A DNA stretch of 9,007 bases from Bacteroidales bacterium. GTDB taxonomy: Bacteria; Bacteroidota; Bacteroidia; Bacteroidales; P3. The stretch lies in contig JAGNRX010000041.1 of the NCBI GenBank assembly GCA_017988355.1, positions 1 through 9,007 on the forward strand, given 5' to 3'. A program made the translations under genes and the position numbers. Shown here in pieces: positions 6,700-9,007 of the stretch. The notes beneath the pieces are model-generated. The model was given only the letters and a program-made list of their open reading frames with translations. It had not been told where the DNA came from and did not search any database. The first letter of the stretch is position 1. Each line of letters begins with the position of its first letter.

Positions 6700-6733
6700 C
6701 ACACTCAAAACAGAAATTATTTAAGCATAAATC

Positions 6734-7729
6734 ATGCAACAGAACACTTCACAAGACCTTGTTACGATTTATTCGGGCAGGGCAACTAAGTACTTAGCAA
6801 CAGAAATTGCAAATCTATACGGTAAACCTCTTGGAAACTCACAGGTTCTTCAATATGCTGATGGAGAATTTCAACCATCTTTTGAAGAAAACATTAGAGG
6901 TAGGGACGTATTTATTATTCAATCTACATTCTCTCCTTCAGATAACTTAATGGAACTATTAATGTATGTTGATGCCGCAAAACGTGCCTCAGCTAAAAGA
7001 ATTATTGCTGTTATTCCATACTTTGGTTTTGCTCGTCAAGACCGAAAGGATAAACCAAGGGTTCCAATTACTGCAAAACTTATTGCTGACCTTCTAACCT
7101 CTGTTGGAGTTACTCGAGTTATTACAATTGACCTTCACGCTGACCAAATACAAGGTTTCTTCAATGTTCCTGTTGACCACCTTTACGCTTCTTCAATATT
7201 CATACCTTATTTACGAGGACTTGCATGCGAAAGCTTTAATTTAGATGATGTTTTATTTGCTTCTCCTGATGTTGGAGGAACAAAGAGAGCAAGTGAATAT
7301 GCAAAGAAATTGAATTGTGGCTTTGTTATGTGTTATAAACAAAGGAACAAACCAAACGAAATTGGTACAATGCAATTAATTGGAGATGTTAAGGGAAAGC
7401 ATGTTATTTTGGTTGACGATATCGTTGACACTGGAAACACTCTCTGCAAGGCAGCACAAGTTATTATGGAAAAAGGAGCTAAATCTGTTAGAGCAATGAT
7501 AACTCATGCTGTTTTAAGCGGAACTGCTGTTGAGAAAATTGAAAACTCGTCAATGGAAGAGCTTATTGTAACCGATACAATTCCTCTAAAACAAATATCC
7601 GCTAAAATCAGATCCTTATCAGTTGCTCCTATTTTTGCAGAAGCAATTCGTAGGGTTGAATTTAACGAATCCATTGCTGACTTCTACGAAATGGCTATCA
7701 GCAAAAAAGGAGTTACTATTAAATTTTAA
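6734..7729 (+). CDS. prs: Ribose-phosphate pyrophosphokinase (PRPP synthetase)
   Basis: A 331-residue class I PRPP synthetase, which transfers pyrophosphate from ATP to ribose 5-phosphate to give PRPP for purine, pyrimidine, histidine, tryptophan and NAD synthesis; cytoplasmic. Family features are all visible: the N-terminal half with YADGEFQPSFEENIRGRDVF at about 41-60; the ATP-site segment RQDRKDKPRVPIT at 101-113; the metal-site DLHADQIQGFF at 133-143 with His 135; the catalytic-loop Lys in GGTKRA at about 184; and the PRPP loop VDDIVDTGNT at 227-236. It is slightly longer than E. coli Prs (315), with a few extra N-terminal residues. The ATG at 6734 follows a -7 element by 34 bp. rplY follows after 55 bp with only a small hairpin between, so co-transcription is likely. 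Confidence 0.98.
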   Translation: MQQNTSQDLVTIYSGRATKYLATEIANLYGKPLGNSQVLQYADGEFQPSFEENIRGRDVFIIQSTFSPSDNLMELLMYVDAAKRASAKRIIAVIPYFGFARQDRKDKPRVPITAKLIADLLTSVGVTRVITIDLHADQIQGFFNVPVDHLYASSIFIPYLRGLACESFNLDDVLFASPDVGGTKRASEYAKKLNCGFVMCYKQRNKPNEIGTMQLIGDVKGKHVILVDDIVDTGNTLCKAAQVIMEKGAKSVRAMITHAVLSGTAVEKIENSSMEELIVTDTIPLKQISAKIRSLSVAPIFAEAIRRVEFNESIADFYEMAISKKGVTIKF

Positions 7730-7737
7730 TATATAAA

Positions 7738-7755
7738 CCCTATAATTAAGTAGGG
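7738..7755 (+). other. Small hairpin in the prs-rplY gap
   Basis: A 6-bp stem, ccctat (7738-7743) with gtaggg (7750-7755), around a 6-nt AT loop. No T-run follows, so it is unlikely to terminate transcription fully. It could be an mRNA processing or stability element, or chance. No TAnnTTTG promoter is seen between prs and rplY. Confidence 0.35.
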
Positions 7756-7784
7756 AATTAATCAATAAATAAAAATAAAAAAAG

Positions 7785-8336
7785 ATGAAAACAGTATCAA
7801 TGAGCGGTTCTCTTCGCGAGAACGTAGGGAAAAAAGATGCAAAATCACTTCGTCGTCAGGGGAGAGTACCTTGTGTTGTTTACGGAGGAGAAGAACAAGT
7901 AAGATTTTCTGTTCTTGAAACAGAATTTAAACCATTACTATTCTCTGCTGACACACATTTTGTTGAATTAGACATTGACGGTAATAAAACGAGAGTTATC
8001 CTTCAAGAAATTCAATACCACCCAGTATCTGATGAAGTAATTCACGCGGATTTCTTACGCCTTTCTGATGATAAGGCAATTATAACTTCTATTCCTGTTA
8101 AGACAGTTGGAGTTTCTCCTGGTGTACTTCAAGGAGGAAAACTAATAACTAAGATTCGTAAAATGAAATTGAAAGGTCTTCCTAATAACCTTCCTCAATA
8201 TGTTGAAGTTGATATTTCTAAACTTGATGCTGGTCAAGCGGTTAGAGTTGAAGAAATTGAAGTTGCAAATGTAGAGAAATTGGATGTTAAGACTTCTATC
8301 GTTGTCTTAGTTCAAGCAACTCGTGCAAAGAAATAA
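7785..8336 (+). CDS. rplY: 50S ribosomal protein L25, long (Ctc/TL5) form
   Basis: A 183-residue L25 of the two-domain type. Residues 1-92 or so form the 5S rRNA-binding domain, with the family block KSLRRQGRVPCVVYGG at 20-35 and ILQEIQYHPVSDEVIHADFLRL at about 72-93. Residues from about 95 form the C-terminal TL5 beta domain, with PVKTVGVSPGVLQGG and LPQYVEVDISKLDAGQAVRV. The short E. coli protein (94 residues) has only the first domain; this longer form is the Ctc general-stress type of B. subtilis and the usual form in Bacteroidetes. It binds 5S rRNA in the large subunit. The A-rich leader before the ATG at 7785 has no strong Shine-Dalgarno. It probably shares a transcript with prs and is followed by a strong terminator; the rplY-pth order is familiar from Bacteroides-type genomes. 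Confidence 0.97.
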   Translation: MKTVSMSGSLRENVGKKDAKSLRRQGRVPCVVYGGEEQVRFSVLETEFKPLLFSADTHFVELDIDGNKTRVILQEIQYHPVSDEVIHADFLRLSDDKAIITSIPVKTVGVSPGVLQGGKLITKIRKMKLKGLPNNLPQYVEVDISKLDAGQAVRVEEIEVANVEKLDVKTSIVVLVQATRAKK

Positions 8337-8358
8337 GATAATACATCTATAAAATATT

Positions 8359-8392
8359 AAACAGCGATCAATAATATGCTCGCTGTTTTTTT
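8359..8392 (+). terminator. Intrinsic terminator of rplY
   Basis: A 9-bp perfect stem (8359-8367 with 8380-8388) with a 12-nt loop, running into a T-tract to 8392. It lies 22 bp after the rplY stop and separates rplY from pth transcription. Confidence 0.9.
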
Positions 8393-8423
8393 ATTGGCTA
8401 AATATCAATTCAAACAAAAAAAC

Positions 8424-8431
8424 TACCTTTG
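8424..8431 (+). promoter_or_regulatory. -7 element of the pth promoter
   Basis: TACCTTTG matches TAnnTTTG and lies 29 bp before the pth ATG. The nearest TTG (8394-8396) is 27 bp upstream, farther than usual, so the -33 element is unclear. The element also sits in a small dyad, ctac-ctttg-gtag-like, at 8423-8434. Confidence 0.55.
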
Positions 8432-8460
8432 TAGGTTAGAATAATTTCAAGAAAAGAATA

Positions 8461-9007
8461 TGAAATACTTAATTATAGGATTAGGGAATATTGGAGCAGA
8501 GTACTCAGAAACACGTCATAATGTTGGATTTATGGCATTGGATTATTTTGCAAAAGGGATTGAAGATTGTAAGTTTAGTTTGGAACGTCACGCCTATATA
8601 GCTCAAGTTAGGCATAAAGGCAGAACAATAATATTAGCTAAACCAACAACCTATATGAATTTAAGTGGTAAGGCAGTTAAATATTGGATGGATAAAGAGA
8701 AGGTACCTATTGAAAACGTACTTATAATCGTTGATGATATTGCATTAGCTCTTGGAACAATAAGACTTAGGATGGGAGGAAGTGCTGGAGGACACAATGG
8801 ATTAGAAGATATAATAGCAGTATTAGGGAGCAATAAATTCAATAGACTAAGATTTGGAATAGGCGATAGCTTTTCAAAAGGCAAGCAGATAGACTATGTT
8901 TTAGGGAAGTTTTCAGAAGCAGATAAGGCAACAGTTAATCTAAAATGCGATATGATTAATGAAATAATACTATCCTTTTCAACAATTGGTATGGACAGAA
9001 CAATGAA
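8461..9007 (+). CDS. pth: Peptidyl-tRNA hydrolase (3' end outside window)
   Basis: An open frame of 182 codons running off the right edge; the family is about 185-195 residues, so only a few residues are missing. Pth cleaves the ester bond of peptidyl-tRNAs released from stalled ribosomes and recycles tRNA in the cytoplasm. Seen: MKYLIIGLGNIG at 1-12 with Asn 10; ETRHNVGF with the catalytic His 20; KPTTYMNLSG with Asn 67; VDDIALALG with Asp 92; GSAGGHNGL with Asn 113. These correspond to E. coli Asn 10, His 20, Asn 68, Asp 93 and Asn 114. GLGNIG in place of GLGNPG is usual in Bacteroides-type Pth. The ATG at 8461 follows an A-rich leader. It has a promoter of its own after the rplY terminator. 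Confidence 0.97.

Noticed and set aside
6479..6739. Minus-strand 86-residue reading frame containing ALVAELVDALDSKSS and VPVRFRPGV
   Set aside because: This is the well-known false protein made by translating through a tRNA-Leu gene; the tRNA on the same strand explains the sequence fully.
8651..8884. Minus-strand 77-residue frame
   Set aside because: It is entirely antisense to pth, whose frame has all catalytic motifs.

Overview
The window looks like the chromosome of a low-GC member of the Bacteroidetes, probably an anaerobic Bacteroidales. The basis is sequence traits plus recalled family resemblance, not a search. A GSCFA-family protein is present. The pyruvate:ferredoxin oxidoreductase and peptidyl-tRNA hydrolase read like their Bacteroides counterparts, for example GLGNIG instead of GLGNPG in Pth. 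Several genes are preceded by the Bacteroidetes -7 element TAnnTTTG. Leaders are A-rich with little Shine-Dalgarno character, and the tRNA gene does not encode CCA.

Layout, left to right. Positions 1-1301 hold a probable two-gene unit: the 3' part of a GSCFA gene and cutC, 12 bp apart. Positions 1302-1616 are a non-coding gap with a striking GC-richer array: five exact copies of a 12-mer at a strict 23-bp period, which together form a nested dyad of 116 bp. The PFOR promoter follows. Positions 1617-5156 encode a full-length single-chain PFOR, closed by a strong terminator. Next come mscL (5277-5690) with its own promoter and terminator, and a small secreted, probably beta-barrel protein of unknown role (5806-6375). 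A short 21-bp tandem repeat, a bidirectional terminator and a minus-strand tRNA-Leu(CAA) follow. From 6600 on, the divergent tRNA and prs promoters share one gap. prs (PRPP synthetase) is followed by rplY (ribosomal protein L25/Ctc), probably co-transcribed, then a terminator, and pth (peptidyl-tRNA hydrolase) with its own promoter, cut by the window end.

The genes are mostly housekeeping: anaerobic pyruvate oxidation (PFOR), osmotic safety valve (MscL), nucleotide precursor supply (Prs) and translation (tRNA-Leu, L25, Pth). No defence system, transposase, phage gene or canonical CRISPR array is visible. The element most worth a second look is the 23-bp-period palindromic array between cutC and PFOR. 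It is not explained by any gene, lacks a terminator T-tract, and has arm sequences that differ between copies yet remain complementary about one centre.
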